A DNA stretch of 64,000 nt, taken from the NCBI GenBank assembly GCA_031292565.1, contig JARLGW010000010.1, positions 1-64,000 on the forward strand, given 5' to 3'. The notes under the pieces are model-generated. The model searched no databases. It was given only the letters and a program-made list of their open reading frames with translations, and was not told the DNA's origin. Within the stretch, counting starts at the first letter, position 1. The number at the start of each line of letters is the position of its first letter. The DNA is from Paludibacteraceae bacterium. Its GTDB lineage: Bacteria; Bacteroidota; Bacteroidia; Bacteroidales; Paludibacteraceae. Position numbers and translations under genes: made by a program. This document shows positions 55,333 through 63,219 of this stretch, piece by piece.

Positions 55333-55896
55333 ATGGGTCATCACCAACCTCACGAAGAAAGTGGCTTAGCTGCTGACGTGAAAAAAGCGACCGGTGTAGT
55401 CGCCGAAAAATGCTACCAGTGTGGTAAATGTTCTGCCGGTTGTCCTGTAGCAGATGAAATGGATCTACCACCAAGTTTGGTTATGCGTATGTTGCAAACC
55501 AACCAACCCGAAAACGATGAAAAAATACTTCGTTCAAAAACCATTTGGTTATGCTTGACATGCGAAATGTGTATTGCACGTTGTCCAATGTCTATCGACA
55601 TTCCGAAGGTAATGGACTTTCTACGCGAAAAATCTCGCACCGAAAAGAAAATCTCAAGTAACGCCAACGACATTGTTGCTTTTCATGATTCTTTCCTCCT
55701 TTCTGTTGAAAAAACAGGAAAACTCTATGAACTTGGACTTATTGCAGCATACAAGTTGAAAACGTTCCACCTTATGCAAGATGTTGCAATAGCACCGGCT
55801 ATGATTCAAAAAGGGAAACTGCATTTCATACCTGAAATGGTAAAAGACCGCGGTAACCTTTCTTCTATTTTTTCAAAAACAATCAAGAAAAAGTAA
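55333..55896 (+). CDS. hdrC: Heterodisulfide-reductase-type subunit C (HdrC)
   Basis: A 187-residue cytoplasmic iron-sulfur protein with two [4Fe-4S] motifs: 'CYQCGKCSAGCPVADEMDLPP' region (about residues 33-45) and 'CLTCEMCIARCPMSIDIP' (about 75-90). HdrC hands electrons from HdrA to HdrB. No membrane helix is present, so it is the soluble HdrABC kind rather than HdrDE. It is the first gene of the operon, 6 bp before hdrB. Confidence 0.93.
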   Translation: MGHHQPHEESGLAADVKKATGVVAEKCYQCGKCSAGCPVADEMDLPPSLVMRMLQTNQPENDEKILRSKTIWLCLTCEMCIARCPMSIDIPKVMDFLREKSRTEKKISSNANDIVAFHDSFLLSVEKTGKLYELGLIAAYKLKTFHLMQDVAIAPAMIQKGKLHFIPEMVKDRGNLSSIFSKTIKKK

Positions 55897-55902
55897 TACA
55901 AT

Positions 55903-56748
55903 ATGACATTAGGATTTTATCCGGGATGCTCGCTTACAGGCTCCTCGCGCGAATACGCGGAATCAGTTGTAGCCCTTTGTGAAGAACTTGGCATCGAGTT
56001 GAAGCAAATTCCCGATTGGAACTGCTGTGGAGCCACTGCCGCACACAATATGGATAAGGAACTCTCGTTATCATTACCCGCCCGTATTCTAGCGTTAGCG
56101 GAAAAAGACGGAATGACCGAGATTGTAGTACCTTGTGCTGCTTGTTACAGCCGATTGAGTACCACTCAATACGAACTCAATCAAGACGAAACGCTAAAAG
56201 CAAAAGTGGCTAGTATTATTGGCATGCCATACAAAGGCTCCGTGAAGATTTTGAACGTGATTCAAATGCTGCAAAAATATGCAGTAGATAAATTAGCCGA
56301 CAAAATTAAAAAACCATTTGACAAAGAAGTAGCCTGCTACTATGGTTGTTTATTAGTACGACCTCACGAAGTATTGCAATTTGACAGAGTGGAAGATCCT
56401 CAAACAATGGATGTGCTAATGGCTCAAGTAGGTGCCAAACCTATCGACTGGGCTTTTAAAACCGAATGTTGTGGAGCCGGATTCTCCGTTTCTCAACCTG
56501 ATATAGTAGGAAAACTTTCCGGAAAAATTGTGAAAGATGCCGTTGATCGTGGAGCAAAAGCAATTATTGTTGCATGCCCAATGTGTCATTCTAACCTAGA
56601 TATGCGTCGTCCGGCAATTGATAGCTACCTAAAAACCAAAGTAGATATTCCTGTGCTTTATGTAACACAGGTTATAGGGTTGGCTTTAGGCATCAATCGT
56701 GAGAAACTTGGATTACCTAGACACTTTGTACCGGTAACGTTTGCATAA
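55903..56748 (+). CDS. hdrB: Heterodisulfide-reductase-type subunit B (HdrB)
   Basis: A 281-residue subunit holding the active site. Two CCG domains are complete: 'YPGCSLTGSS', 'WNCCGATAAH' and 'VPCAACYSRL' in the first; 'CYYGCLLVRP', 'TECCGAGFSV' and 'CPMCHSNLDMRR' in the second. In methanogens each such motif holds a noncubane [4Fe-4S] cluster that cleaves the CoM-S-S-CoB disulfide. Bacteria lack those cofactors, so the substrate here must be another disulfide or protein thiol. Confidence 0.94.
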   Translation: MTLGFYPGCSLTGSSREYAESVVALCEELGIELKQIPDWNCCGATAAHNMDKELSLSLPARILALAEKDGMTEIVVPCAACYSRLSTTQYELNQDETLKAKVASIIGMPYKGSVKILNVIQMLQKYAVDKLADKIKKPFDKEVACYYGCLLVRPHEVLQFDRVEDPQTMDVLMAQVGAKPIDWAFKTECCGAGFSVSQPDIVGKLSGKIVKDAVDRGAKAIIVACPMCHSNLDMRRPAIDSYLKTKVDIPVLYVTQVIGLALGINREKLGLPRHFVPVTFA

Positions 56749-56794
56749 CATCGGGTTTTTTAAACTTGAATAAGAAATAGTAAATACATAATAT

Positions 56795-58795
56795 ATGTCT
56801 CGAATAGGGGTATTTGTTTGTCACTGTGGCGAAAATATTTCGTCCACGGTAGATGTAGAAAAAGTAGCGCAAACAGCCGCCGGTTTTGACGGAGTGGCTT
56901 ACAGCGTTGACTATAAATATATGTGTTCCGATCCGGGACAATCGCTTATAAAACAAGCCATCAAAGATCACAACCTTACCGGGGTTGTTGTATCAGCTTG
57001 TTCGCCTCGAATGCACGAACCTACGTTCCGCAAGGCATGTGCCGAAGCCGGATTGAACGGTTACATGTGTGAAATGACCAACCTTCGCGAACATTGTTCC
57101 TGGGTGCACGAACGCACTGAAGAAACAACAGAGAAAGCCATCGACTTAGTTCGCATGTTGGTAGAAAAGGTTAAAAACGACAAACCTCTTGAACCAATTA
57201 AAGTGCCTATTTTCAAAACAGCATTGGTTATTGGTGGTGGTATTGCCGGTATTCAAACCAGTTTGGATATTGCCAATTGCGGACACAAAGTTATCTTGGT
57301 GGAAAAAGAACCTTCCATCGGAGGACACATGTCGCAATTATCCGAAACATTCCCCACGCTGGACTGTTCGCAATGTATTCTTACACCTCGAATGGTGGAA
57401 GTAGCTCAACATCCTAACATTACGCTTTACACCTATTCCGAATTGGAATCGTTGGAAGGATATATTGGTAACTTCAAAGCCAAAATCCGCAAAAAAGCCA
57501 AAAGTGTAGATCACAGTGTTTGTACGGGTTGTGGCGATTGTTGGACAAAATGCCCAAGCAAAAAAATCCCAAGTGAATTTAATGCCGGATTAGATAACCG
57601 GACGGCTATTTATGTACCATTTCCACAAGCCGTACCAAACAAGCCTGTTATCGATAAAGATCATTGTACCTATTATCAAAAAGGCAAATGTCGTCTTTGC
57701 GAGAAAAACTGTAAACCGGGAGCCATCCATTTCGACCTTGAAGATGAAATAATAGAAGTGGAAGTAGGTGGAATTGTAGTAACTACCGGATTTGATGTAA
57801 AAGGTACCGATTTCTTCCCCGAATACGGTTACGGAAAATATAAGGATGTAATTACAGGCTTGCAATTCGAACGCCTGGCCTCTGCATCCGGCCCTACCCT
57901 TGGCGAAATCAAACGTCCATCGGATGGAAAAGTTCCTGAGAAAATTGTATTCATTGCCTGTGCCGGTTCCCGCGACCCAGCCAAAGGCATTGACTATTGC
58001 TCCAAAATCTGTTGTATGTACACCGCTAAACACGCGATGCTATACCAACATAAAGTACACACGGGAAAATCGTACGTGTTCTATATGGACATCCGTGCAG
58101 GTGGTAAAAACTACGAAGAATTTGTTCGTCGTGCCATCGAAGAAGATAAAGTCAATTACGTACGTGGACGGGTATCAACCGTTTATGAAAAAAATGGCAA
58201 ACTGATAGTAAAAGGTGCTGACACCCTAATGAATGGTCAACCAGTGGAAATCGAGGCCGACATGGTGGTATTGGCAACTGCAGGAGTTGCAAATTGCGGA
58301 TCGGAAGAATTGGCACAAAAACTACATGTTTCTTACGACCGTTATAAATTCTTTGCCGAAGCTCATCCAAAATTGAAACCGGTGGAAACAAACACTGCCG
58401 GAATCTTCCTGGCCGGAGCTTGTCAGGCACCAAAAGATATTCCCGAAACTGTGGGCATGGCATCCGGTGCAGCAGCTAAAGTGGCCGCGTTGTTCTCGCA
58501 AGACGAGTTAAAACGCGAACCATTGATTGCTGTGGTTAACCGCCAAATGCCTCCTACATTCTCTTCATGCGTGGGATGCTTCTTGTGCGAAACGGCATGT
58601 CCTTATCGTGCCATCGAACGCGAAGAAATTAAAGACCGCGCCGGAAACGTAATTAAAACCATAGCCAAGGTAAACGACGGTTTATGTCAGGGTTGTGGAA
58701 CCTGTGTGGCATTCTGCCGTACGAAGTCAATTGATATTCAAGGCTTCACCAACGAGCAAATGTATTCGGAAGTAATGGCTTTATTAAACGATTAA
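56795..58795 (+). CDS. hdrA: Heterodisulfide-reductase-type subunit A (HdrA), flavin bifurcation subunit
   Basis: A 666-residue FAD and iron-sulfur protein. It has an N-terminal HdrA domain ('VCHCGENI', Cys9 and Cys11), FAD-binding 'VIGGGIAGIQ' (145-154), and the 'DCSQCILTPRM' motif (190-200). An inserted ferredoxin pair follows ('CTGCGDCWTKC' 243-253; Cys291 to 306), and two C-terminal [4Fe-4S] sites ('CVGCFLCETAC' 592-602; 'CQGCGTCVAFC' 631-641). In Mvh-Hdr complexes HdrA's FAD bifurcates electrons between ferredoxin and disulfide. The gene continues into mvhD/flxD after 13 bp. Bifurcation is inferred from family. Confidence 0.93.
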   Translation: MSRIGVFVCHCGENISSTVDVEKVAQTAAGFDGVAYSVDYKYMCSDPGQSLIKQAIKDHNLTGVVVSACSPRMHEPTFRKACAEAGLNGYMCEMTNLREHCSWVHERTEETTEKAIDLVRMLVEKVKNDKPLEPIKVPIFKTALVIGGGIAGIQTSLDIANCGHKVILVEKEPSIGGHMSQLSETFPTLDCSQCILTPRMVEVAQHPNITLYTYSELESLEGYIGNFKAKIRKKAKSVDHSVCTGCGDCWTKCPSKKIPSEFNAGLDNRTAIYVPFPQAVPNKPVIDKDHCTYYQKGKCRLCEKNCKPGAIHFDLEDEIIEVEVGGIVVTTGFDVKGTDFFPEYGYGKYKDVITGLQFERLASASGPTLGEIKRPSDGKVPEKIVFIACAGSRDPAKGIDYCSKICCMYTAKHAMLYQHKVHTGKSYVFYMDIRAGGKNYEEFVRRAIEEDKVNYVRGRVSTVYEKNGKLIVKGADTLMNGQPVEIEADMVVLATAGVANCGSEELAQKLHVSYDRYKFFAEAHPKLKPVETNTAGIFLAGACQAPKDIPETVGMASGAAAKVAALFSQDELKREPLIAVVNRQMPPTFSSCVGCFLCETACPYRAIEREEIKDRAGNVIKTIAKVNDGLCQGCGTCVAFCRTKSIDIQGFTNEQMYSEVMALLND

Positions 58796-58808
58796 ATAAA
58801 TAGAGTAA

Positions 58809-59258
58809 ATGAGCGAATTTGAGCCAAAAATTGTAGCATTCGTGTGCAACTGGTGTACATACGCCGGGGCCGATTTAACGGGGACAAGCCGTATTAAATA
58901 TGCTACGAATGTAAAAATAGTACGCTTCCCTTGTACGGGACGTATCGATTTCATGTTGCTCCTAAAAGCATTTGGCGAAGGAGCCGATGGAATCATCATT
59001 TCAGGTTGTCACCCTAACGACTGCCACTATACTTCAGGAAATTTCCACGCGCGTAGGCGTTGGGTAATGTTCCGCGGACTGATGAACTTCATGGGCATAG
59101 ACACACGCCGTGTTCAATTCTCATGGGTATCGGCTGCCGAAGGAGCCAAATGGGCTGAAATAGTAAACACTACAGTGGACGAGGTACGCGAACTAGGACC
59201 TTATACTGATTATAAAAAAGTAGCCGACTATCTTGAAACGGAGGTAACCAATGGTTGA
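58809..59258 (+). CDS. flxD: MvhD/FlxD-type iron-sulfur electron adapter
   Basis: A 149-residue MvhD-family protein with the cysteine pattern for a [2Fe-2S] centre: 'FVCNWCTYAGADLTG', 'FPCTGRIDFMLLL' and 'SGCHPNDCHYTSGN'. MvhD links a hydrogenase or an Flx module to HdrA. No hydrogenase genes are present, and flxC, flxB, flxA follow, so it serves the NADH module. It ends with TGA overlapping the start of flxC by 8 bp. Confidence 0.92.
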   Translation: MSEFEPKIVAFVCNWCTYAGADLTGTSRIKYATNVKIVRFPCTGRIDFMLLLKAFGEGADGIIISGCHPNDCHYTSGNFHARRRWVMFRGLMNFMGIDTRRVQFSWVSAAEGAKWAEIVNTTVDEVRELGPYTDYKKVADYLETEVTNG

Positions 59259-60051
59259 TGTAAAGAAAAAAGCCGCCGAACTTCTCTCATCAGAAGCGGT
59301 GAAAGTAATAATAGGTTATACCGAAGGTACCGGAGGTAAACCAAGAGCTGCGTTTATTCAAAATGTAGCCGACGTTGAAAAACTTATTTTCAACAGTCAA
59401 TGTGTAATGAACTTAGCCGTTTACCTTACCAAAGCTGAAATTAAAAAGCTGGGTAAACCTGCCATTGTTGCTCCAGTAAATGTATTAAGAGCGATTATCC
59501 AATTGGCATTCGAAGTGCAAATACAAGAAAGCGACATTGTTGTTTTAGGTATAACTCCAGACGAAAAGCTGGTGGAATTTCAAAGTTTCGCGGCCATCGA
59601 AAGCTACTTGGAAGACTTCAAAATGGAATTGGACGCTAAGGAAAAAGAAACGTTGGCTAAAATTTCAGGCATGAGTTTGGAAGAACGTTGGGCTTATTGG
59701 ACGGAAGAACTTTCGGAATGTTTTAAATGCTACGCTTGCCGTGCAGCCTGCCCTATGTGCTACTGCCACAAGTGTGCGGTAGAGCAAAACAAACCACAAT
59801 GGATTCCGGTAGCTGCTCATCAACTGGGCAACATGGAATGGCACATTATGCGTGCTATGCACCTGGCGGGACGTTGTGTAAACTGCGATGCCTGCCATAA
59901 CGCATGCCCCAAAGGAATCAACTTGAACTTCCTCACCAAATTAATGTTGGCAGATGCTCAAGAACAATTAGGATACACAGGGCCTACTTTAAAGGAAGGC
60001 AATTTGCTATCCACTTACAATCCAAACGATCAAGAAAACTTTATAAAATAA
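59251..60051 (+). CDS. Flx-type 4Fe-4S dicluster protein (FlxC-like)
   Basis: A 266-residue iron-sulfur protein. The N-terminal 120 residues are an alpha/beta region without cysteine motifs apart from 'NSQCVMNL'. The C-terminal half has clusters 'CFKCYACRAACPMCYCHKC' (near 157-175) and 'CVNCDACHNACPKGINLN' (near 210-225). The extra cysteines in the first cluster are typical of FrhB-like or formate-dehydrogenase-associated ferredoxins. It is in the place of FlxC between flxD and flxB and should relay electrons. The exact correspondence to FlxC is inferred from position. Confidence 0.75.
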   Translation: MVDVKKKAAELLSSEAVKVIIGYTEGTGGKPRAAFIQNVADVEKLIFNSQCVMNLAVYLTKAEIKKLGKPAIVAPVNVLRAIIQLAFEVQIQESDIVVLGITPDEKLVEFQSFAAIESYLEDFKMELDAKEKETLAKISGMSLEERWAYWTEELSECFKCYACRAACPMCYCHKCAVEQNKPQWIPVAAHQLGNMEWHIMRAMHLAGRCVNCDACHNACPKGINLNFLTKLMLADAQEQLGYTGPTLKEGNLLSTYNPNDQENFIK

Positions 60052-60055
60052 AGCC

Positions 60056-61072
60056 ATGACGATTGAAAAATATCTCGTAAAAAAAACATCACTTCCGGTC
60101 TTGTTCGACAAAATTAAAGCAAGCGGTAAAGTGGTTAAGGCTCCTAAAAAGAAAAGTCACACCACGGATTTTGCCGACGTAGCTTCGTTTAGCGAAGTTA
60201 CCGATGATTATATTGTAACCACACAATCAGCCAAATCGGTTGCATTTCCTCGTGTGGAAAAACTTTTCAACTATGTAAAAAGCAAAGACGGTGTACAAAT
60301 TACCGACTATGCTTTAAATGCAATTCCCGAAGTGGTAATGTGGGGCGTTCGCCCTTGCGATGCAGCCGGATTCGATCCGCTTAACGCTATTTTCACTTGG
60401 GACATCAACGATGTAATTTTTACTACCAAGCTAAAAAAGACTACTATAATCGGTTTCAGTTGTCAAAACGCCGACGAAAATTGTTTCTGTACCTCCGTGG
60501 GTGGAAATCCGGGAAGCACTCAAGGTAGTGATATCCTTTTCACAAAATTAAGCTCAGGCGATTATTTGGCTGAGGTAATTTCAGAAAAAGGAAAAGCTAT
60601 TCAAGCCTTAGCTCCCGAACTTTTTGAAGCCGCTCCAAGTGAAGACAAAGAACAAAACTTAGCTAAAGTTGACGTTAAGTTTACCAAAGAAATAATCAAG
60701 GAAAAAGTAGATAAATACTTTGAAAGCGATGTATGGAAAGAACAAGCCCAACGCTGTATCGGCTGTGGAACTTGTGCCTTTGTATGCCCAACCTGTGCTT
60801 GTTTTGATATTCAGGACGAAAATCATGGCAAAAACGGACATCGTATTCGCACGTGGGATTCTTGCTGTTTCTCTCAATTTACCTTGCACACTTCGGGACA
60901 TAACCCCCGGCCAACGCAAGACCGCAGATGGCGTCAGCGCATTATGCACAAATTCTCTTACATGCCTGACCGTATTAACGTGTACGGCTGTGTAGGTTGT
61001 GGTCGTTGCTCTAGAGCATGTCCTGTGGATATGAACATAGCAGAACATCTAACGAACATCTCTAAAATGTAA
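60056..61072 (+). CDS. Flx-type 4Fe-4S dicluster protein (FlxB-like, AsrA-related)
   Basis: A 338-residue protein resembling the 4Fe-4S subunit AsrA of anaerobic sulfite reductase and FlxB. It contains 'MWGVRPCDAAGFDPLNAIF' in its N-terminal part and C-terminal clusters 'CIGCGTCAFVCPTCACFDIQ' (about 233-250) and 'CVGCGRCSRACPVDMNIAEH' (about 313-330). It is expected to pass electrons from FlxA toward FlxC/FlxD. A 72-bp gap with a heptad array follows before flxA. An AsrABC reductase is less likely because no AsrC or siroheme subunit is present. Confidence 0.82.
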   Translation: MTIEKYLVKKTSLPVLFDKIKASGKVVKAPKKKSHTTDFADVASFSEVTDDYIVTTQSAKSVAFPRVEKLFNYVKSKDGVQITDYALNAIPEVVMWGVRPCDAAGFDPLNAIFTWDINDVIFTTKLKKTTIIGFSCQNADENCFCTSVGGNPGSTQGSDILFTKLSSGDYLAEVISEKGKAIQALAPELFEAAPSEDKEQNLAKVDVKFTKEIIKEKVDKYFESDVWKEQAQRCIGCGTCAFVCPTCACFDIQDENHGKNGHRIRTWDSCCFSQFTLHTSGHNPRPTQDRRWRQRIMHKFSYMPDRINVYGCVGCGRCSRACPVDMNIAEHLTNISKM

Positions 61073-61108
61073 TAATTATTAAAAACTAAAATGCGTGTAA
61101 CTGGTATT

Positions 61109-61136
61109 TATAACTTGTAACTCGTAGCTAGTAACT
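61109..61136. repeat. Four-unit 7-bp repeat array between flxB and flxA
   Basis: TATAACT, TGTAACT, CGTAGCT and AGTAACT run end to end with an exact 7-bp period. One more TGTAACT lies at 61096-61102. Confidence 0.65.
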
Positions 61137-61144
61137 AAAAAAAC

Positions 61145-61984
61145 ATGGAAGAAAAAAATATATACAAACCCTATTTGATGCGTGTTGAGAAAATCACGCT
61201 CGAAGCTCCGGGTGTACGCACGTTCAGACTTAAATTCGAGAACGAGGAAGAAGCGAATGCTTTCGAATTCAAAGCCGGTCAATTTGGCGAATATTCTGTT
61301 ATAGGCGAAGGCGAATCTACTTTCTGTATTGCCTCCTCTCCTACCCGCAAAGGGTATATTGAGTGCACCTATCGTGAAGCAGGCCGTGTAACTTCGGCCT
61401 TGGCAAAATGCGAAGAAGGCGATGTCGTTGGTTTTCGTGGCCCTTATGGTAACACGTTTCCTATTGACGAATGGAAAGGCAAAAGCCTGCTATTCATCGC
61501 CGGAGGTATTGCCTTGCCACCTATGCGTTGCGTGATTTGGAACGCTTTGGACACACGCGAAAATTTCAAAGACGTAACCATTCTTTACGGTGCAAAGAAC
61601 GTTGGCGATTTGGTTTATAAAAACGAGCTTGCCGACTGGGAAGCCCGCCCCGATGTGAAACTAATAACCACGGTTGACCCAGGAGGCCAAACTCCCGATT
61701 GGAAAGGCGAAGTAGGTTTCGTGCCCGCCGTGTTGGAAAAAGCAGCTCCTTCGAGCGAAAACACGGTTGCCATCGTTTGCGGCCCTCCAATCATGATTAA
61801 ATTTACACTTCCTGTATTGGAAAAATTAGGTTTTACCGAAGATACCATTTATACTACACTCGAAAACCGTATGAAATGCGGCTTCGGTAAATGCGGACGA
61901 TGCAACTGCGGTCCCGTATATGTATGTAAAGATGGTCCCGTGTTCTCTTACAAACAATTGAAAGCATTACCTGACGAATATTAA
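61145..61984 (+). CDS. flxA: FlxA-like NAD(P)H-dependent FAD/iron-sulfur oxidoreductase
   Basis: A 279-residue protein of the ferredoxin-NADP reductase superfamily, related to PyrK and AsrB. The FAD domain has 'FKAGQFGEYSVIGEGESTFCIASSP', the NAD domain has 'LLFIAGGIALPPMRCVIW', and the [2Fe-2S]-type cluster is near the end: 'MKCGFGKCGRCNCG' (about 244-257). It takes hydride from NADH and feeds the iron-sulfur subunits. It is followed after 6 bp by the DHOD-like gene. Confidence 0.88.
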   Translation: MEEKNIYKPYLMRVEKITLEAPGVRTFRLKFENEEEANAFEFKAGQFGEYSVIGEGESTFCIASSPTRKGYIECTYREAGRVTSALAKCEEGDVVGFRGPYGNTFPIDEWKGKSLLFIAGGIALPPMRCVIWNALDTRENFKDVTILYGAKNVGDLVYKNELADWEARPDVKLITTVDPGGQTPDWKGEVGFVPAVLEKAAPSSENTVAIVCGPPIMIKFTLPVLEKLGFTEDTIYTTLENRMKCGFGKCGRCNCGPVYVCKDGPVFSYKQLKALPDEY

Positions 61985-61990
61985 TCAATT

Positions 61991-63025
61991 ATGGCAAATT
62001 TATCTGTAAAATATTTAGGGCTTGACCTTAAAAGTCCGGTTATAGTTGGTAGTTGCGGACTAACCAACTCGATAGCTAATTTAAAAAAGATAGAAGAAGC
62101 CGGCGCGGGTGCCGTGGTGCTAAAATCCATCTTTGAAGAGCAAATTCAGTTGGAATCCGAAGCCCGTTCGCATTCCGATAAAGACCAAATGCCTTCTTGG
62201 AATACGGCCTTTGATGAAATTATCAGCAAAAATCCATTTGCCTACGAGGAAGCTCTTTCCTACGTGTTGAGTTATGCCAAAGAAAACACGCTGAACGAAT
62301 ATTTAGCATTTGTTTCCGAAGCAAAGAAGGCATTGAAAATTCCGGTTATCGCCAGTGTTAACTGTATTTCATCTTTTGATTGGGCTGATTTCTCCAAACG
62401 GATTCAACAAGCCGGAGCAGATGCTATCGAATTAAATATTTATATATTGCCCTCCGATTTCAATAAAACAACTGTTGAAATAGAAGACGTTTATGGAAAT
62501 ATTATCCGTGAGGTAAAGAAATTTGTAAGCATACCTGTTTCACTTAAAATAGGCTATTATTTTTCAGGATTAGCCAATTCGGTAAAAACAATATCCGAAT
62601 CGGGAATTGAAGGTTTGGTGTTATTCAACCGACCTTTTACACCTGATATTGACATTGAAAAGATTTCGCTTACCAATACTTCCATCCTAAGTAATGGCGA
62701 CGAATACCTTACCACGTTGCGTTGGATTGCCATCCTTTCTGGCAAAGCGGGTTGCGACTTGGTGGCATCTACCGGCATCCACAACTATGAAACGGTGGTA
62801 AAACAACTATTGGCCGGAGCTACCGCCGTGGAAGTGGCATCGGTATTATACAAAAACGGGATTGATTCTATCAGCAATCTTAATGAAGGATTGGCTTCAT
62901 GGATGGACAGACAAGGATTTAAAACCATTGCCGAGTTCAACGGTAAATTAAACAAACAAAATTTGGGTAATTTGGCCGCTTACGAACGCGTACAGTTCAT
63001 GAAAAATATGTCGAACATAGAATAA
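61991..63025 (+). CDS. Dihydroorotate-dehydrogenase-like flavoprotein
   Basis: A 344-residue TIM-barrel flavoprotein of the class 1 DHODH superfamily. FMN-site elements are recognisable: 'SPVIVGSCGLTNSIANLKKIEEAGAGAVVLKS' at the start, 'VSLKIGYYF' (Lys186), 'IEGLVLFNR' and a late 'GCDLVASTGIHNYETVVKQLLAGATAVEVASVLY'. The family's usual catalytic stretch 'NISCPN' is replaced by 'NIYILPS' (149-155), so the standard Cys or Ser base is not there. It is therefore unlikely to be the pyrimidine-pathway PyrD. Its place next to PyrK-like flxA suggests an alternative electron partner. Confidence 0.82.
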   Translation: MANLSVKYLGLDLKSPVIVGSCGLTNSIANLKKIEEAGAGAVVLKSIFEEQIQLESEARSHSDKDQMPSWNTAFDEIISKNPFAYEEALSYVLSYAKENTLNEYLAFVSEAKKALKIPVIASVNCISSFDWADFSKRIQQAGADAIELNIYILPSDFNKTTVEIEDVYGNIIREVKKFVSIPVSLKIGYYFSGLANSVKTISESGIEGLVLFNRPFTPDIDIEKISLTNTSILSNGDEYLTTLRWIAILSGKAGCDLVASTGIHNYETVVKQLLAGATAVEVASVLYKNGIDSISNLNEGLASWMDRQGFKTIAEFNGKLNKQNLGNLAAYERVQFMKNMSNIE

Positions 63026-63049
63026 TAAAGACAAAAAATCATTCAATAT

Positions 63050-63088
63050 AAAGCCCCGGTTAATTTAATCATTAACCGGGGCTTTTTG
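63050..63088 (+). terminator. Intrinsic terminator of the hdr-flx operon
   Basis: AAAGCCCCGGTTAAT (63050-63064) pairs with ATTAACCGGGGCTTT (63071-63085), a perfect 15-bp GC-rich stem with a 6-nt loop, followed by TTTTT. Confidence 0.93.
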
Positions 63089-63219
63089 TTTAGCCCGAAC
63101 ATGCCCTAAAACACAGCATCCTTATGTTGAAAAATATCTTTATTTTCCGACCGTTATTATTAACTTTTAGAAAGATTTTTTTTAAATTGCACCTATAATA
63201 AAACCAACATAACTTTACT

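Noticed and set aside
60056-61984. Anaerobic sulfite reductase AsrAB
   Set aside because: FlxB/FlxA resemble AsrA/AsrB, but there is no AsrC, and the Hdr genes and MvhD-type adapter indicate an Flx-Hdr complex.
61991-63025. Calling the DHOD-like gene pyrD
   Set aside because: The catalytic loop motif of class 1 enzymes is not conserved, and it sits in an electron-transfer operon rather than with pyr genes.
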